Of a DNA stretch of 5,420 nt, positions 4,577-5,420 are shown piece after piece. The translations under genes and the position numbers were made by a program. The notes below the pieces were generated by a model, which was not told the origin of the DNA, searched no databases, and worked only from the letters and a program-made list of their open reading frames with translations. This stretch comes from an uncultured Clostridia bacterium (GTDB lineage Bacteria; Bacillota; Clostridia; Lachnospirales; Lachnospiraceae): contig CAMORF010000172.1 in NCBI GenBank assembly GCA_946623485.1, positions 1-5,420 on the forward strand, in the 5' to 3' direction. Position 1 is the first letter of the stretch, and each line of letters starts with the position of its first letter.

Positions 4577-5420
4577 ATGACAAAAAAGGCAAAAAGATAC
4601 GAAGATCTTACGATCGCGGATGATTTCATGTTCTGTAAAATCTTTATCGCTCACGAGGATCTGTGCCGTGAGATGACAGAATTGATTTTGAACCGGAAAG
4701 TTGGCAGGATAGTGGAACTCGGCAGCCAGAAGCCTGTCGAGATCACAAATGACGGACGCGGGGTGCGGTTTGATGTGTATGTGGCAGATGACATGGACAC
4801 CATATACAATATCGAGATGCAGGTGGGAAAGGTGTCGGAACTTCCGTTCCGCACAAGATACTATCAGGGTATGATCGACCTTGACCGGATGGAGCGAGGG
4901 ACGAAATTTAAAGATCTGAAAACCACCTACATCATCTTTATCTGCATCGATAACCTGTATCCAGACATCGGGTTCCATAAGTACAGCTTTTCGTCTATCT
5001 GTGCTGAAGTTCCGAATCTGGAACTGGAGGACGGCGTATACAAGGTCATTTTGTCCGCTAAGGGGACACAGGGTGATGTTTCGGAGGATCTGAAGGCGTT
5101 TCTGGAATATGTCGCCGGAAAAGCCCCTGCTTCCGACTTCACAAAAAGGCTTGATGACAAAGTGAAAGAAGCCAGGGAACATATCGAATGGAGGAAAGAA
5201 TACATGACACTGCTGGAAAGAGACGAACGCATGCGCGAGGAAGGAAGAGAGGAAGGAAGAGCAGAAGAACGTGTGAAGACGGAGATGGAAACTGCCCGTG
5301 CAAACGCGGCTGAGAAGGAGGCTTCTGAAGCTAAACAGGAGGCTTCTGCTTTCAGAGAAGAGCTTGAACGTACAAAGGCTATTTTGACCGCTCTTACGAA
5401 AAAATATGGGATCAGCGAAC
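4577..5420 (+). CDS. Rpn-family PD-(D/E)XK nuclease / putative transposase, 3' end outside the window
   Basis: Rpn (PDDEXK_2) proteins are mobile DNA nucleases related to transposases of the YhgA type; E. coli RpnA cuts DNA and raises RecA-independent recombination. The start follows AAGGAGG (4562-4568) by eight bases. The N-terminal YEDLTIADDFMFCKIF (8-23) is typical. The catalytic core is visible as D66 in RFDVYV and E80-M-Q82 in YNIEMQ, a D...ExQ version of the motif, followed by RTRYYQG (92-98). The middle (YIIFICIDNLYPDIGFHKYSF) and LEDGVYKVIL block match the family. The end is charged: EEGREEGRAEER near 221-232, then a likely coiled coil with heptad spacing. No stop occurs before base 5420; 281 codons are present, so only a short end is missing. 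An in-frame ATG at 4508 would add 23 residues, but homologues start near 4577. The gene is intact in the window, unlike the fragment at 3504. Confidence 0.88.
   Translation, partial: MTKKAKRYEDLTIADDFMFCKIFIAHEDLCREMTELILNRKVGRIVELGSQKPVEITNDGRGVRFDVYVADDMDTIYNIEMQVGKVSELPFRTRYYQGMIDLDRMERGTKFKDLKTTYIIFICIDNLYPDIGFHKYSFSSICAEVPNLELEDGVYKVILSAKGTQGDVSEDLKAFLEYVAGKAPASDFTKRLDDKVKEAREHIEWRKEYMTLLERDERMREEGREEGRAEERVKTEMETARANAAEKEASEAKQEASAFREELERTKAILTALTKKYGISE
5237..5260 (+). repeat. Two perfect 12-bp tandem repeats inside the Rpn-family gene
   Basis: GAGGAAGGAAGA occurs at 5237-5248 and 5249-5260, encoding EEGR twice. A further pair, AGGAGGCTTCTG, lies at 5316-5327 and 5337-5348, 21 bases apart, which matches one heptad of the coiled coil. 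Repeats of this kind at the C-terminal end are common in the family. Confidence 0.85.

Noticed and set aside
4445..5182. A 245-codon minus-strand open frame opposite the Rpn-family gene
   Set aside because: It lies fully antisense to a gene with clear family motifs, shows no recognisable domain, and is best explained as a shadow of the plus-strand codon pattern.

Overview
The window looks like a chromosomal segment of a Gram-positive anaerobe of the Clostridia, most likely Lachnospiraceae. I infer this from remembered similarity of the protein sequences (TtcA-like PP-loop protein, D-lactate dehydrogenase, RarA, Rpn-family PD-(D/E)XK proteins), from strong AGGAGG-type ribosome binding sites and from the balanced base composition. 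No database search was possible, so the taxon is an inference.

Bases 1-3505 hold three co-directional housekeeping genes on the + strand. The first is a TtcA/TilS-type PP-loop ATPase whose reading frame is open back to base 1 and begins with eight degenerate 18-bp repeats. Next, 22 bases later and behind a perfect SD, comes an NAD-dependent D-lactate dehydrogenase family enzyme with an intact R/E/H catalytic triad and a cysteine-rich tail. After a 108-base gap with a perfect 17-bp tandem duplication comes rarA, an AAA+ ATPase of replication-fork maintenance. No terminator or obvious promoter separates the three, so they may be co-transcribed.

Bases 3504-5420 form a mobile-element graveyard. 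A fragment of an Rpn-family nuclease/transposase abuts the rarA stop codon, has lost its N-terminal half and is frameshifted near its end. A strong intrinsic terminator follows. Next is a serine-recombinase (resolvase) remnant with a good SD, a frameshift right after the start codon and only about 55 recognisable residues, followed at once by a second terminator. Last is a second, apparently intact Rpn-family PD-(D/E)XK gene that runs off the right edge.

The most interesting signal is the leader of that last gene. Segment 2 (4494-4506) can pair either with an upstream segment 1 (4458-4467) or with segment 3 (4565-4574), which contains the gene's own Shine-Dalgarno. This is the geometry of a translational on/off switch, and other perfect palindromes lie just upstream. 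The 18-bp in-frame repeat at the PP-loop N-terminus and the chain of ATGA-linked mini-ORFs in front of rarA are the other observations worth checking.
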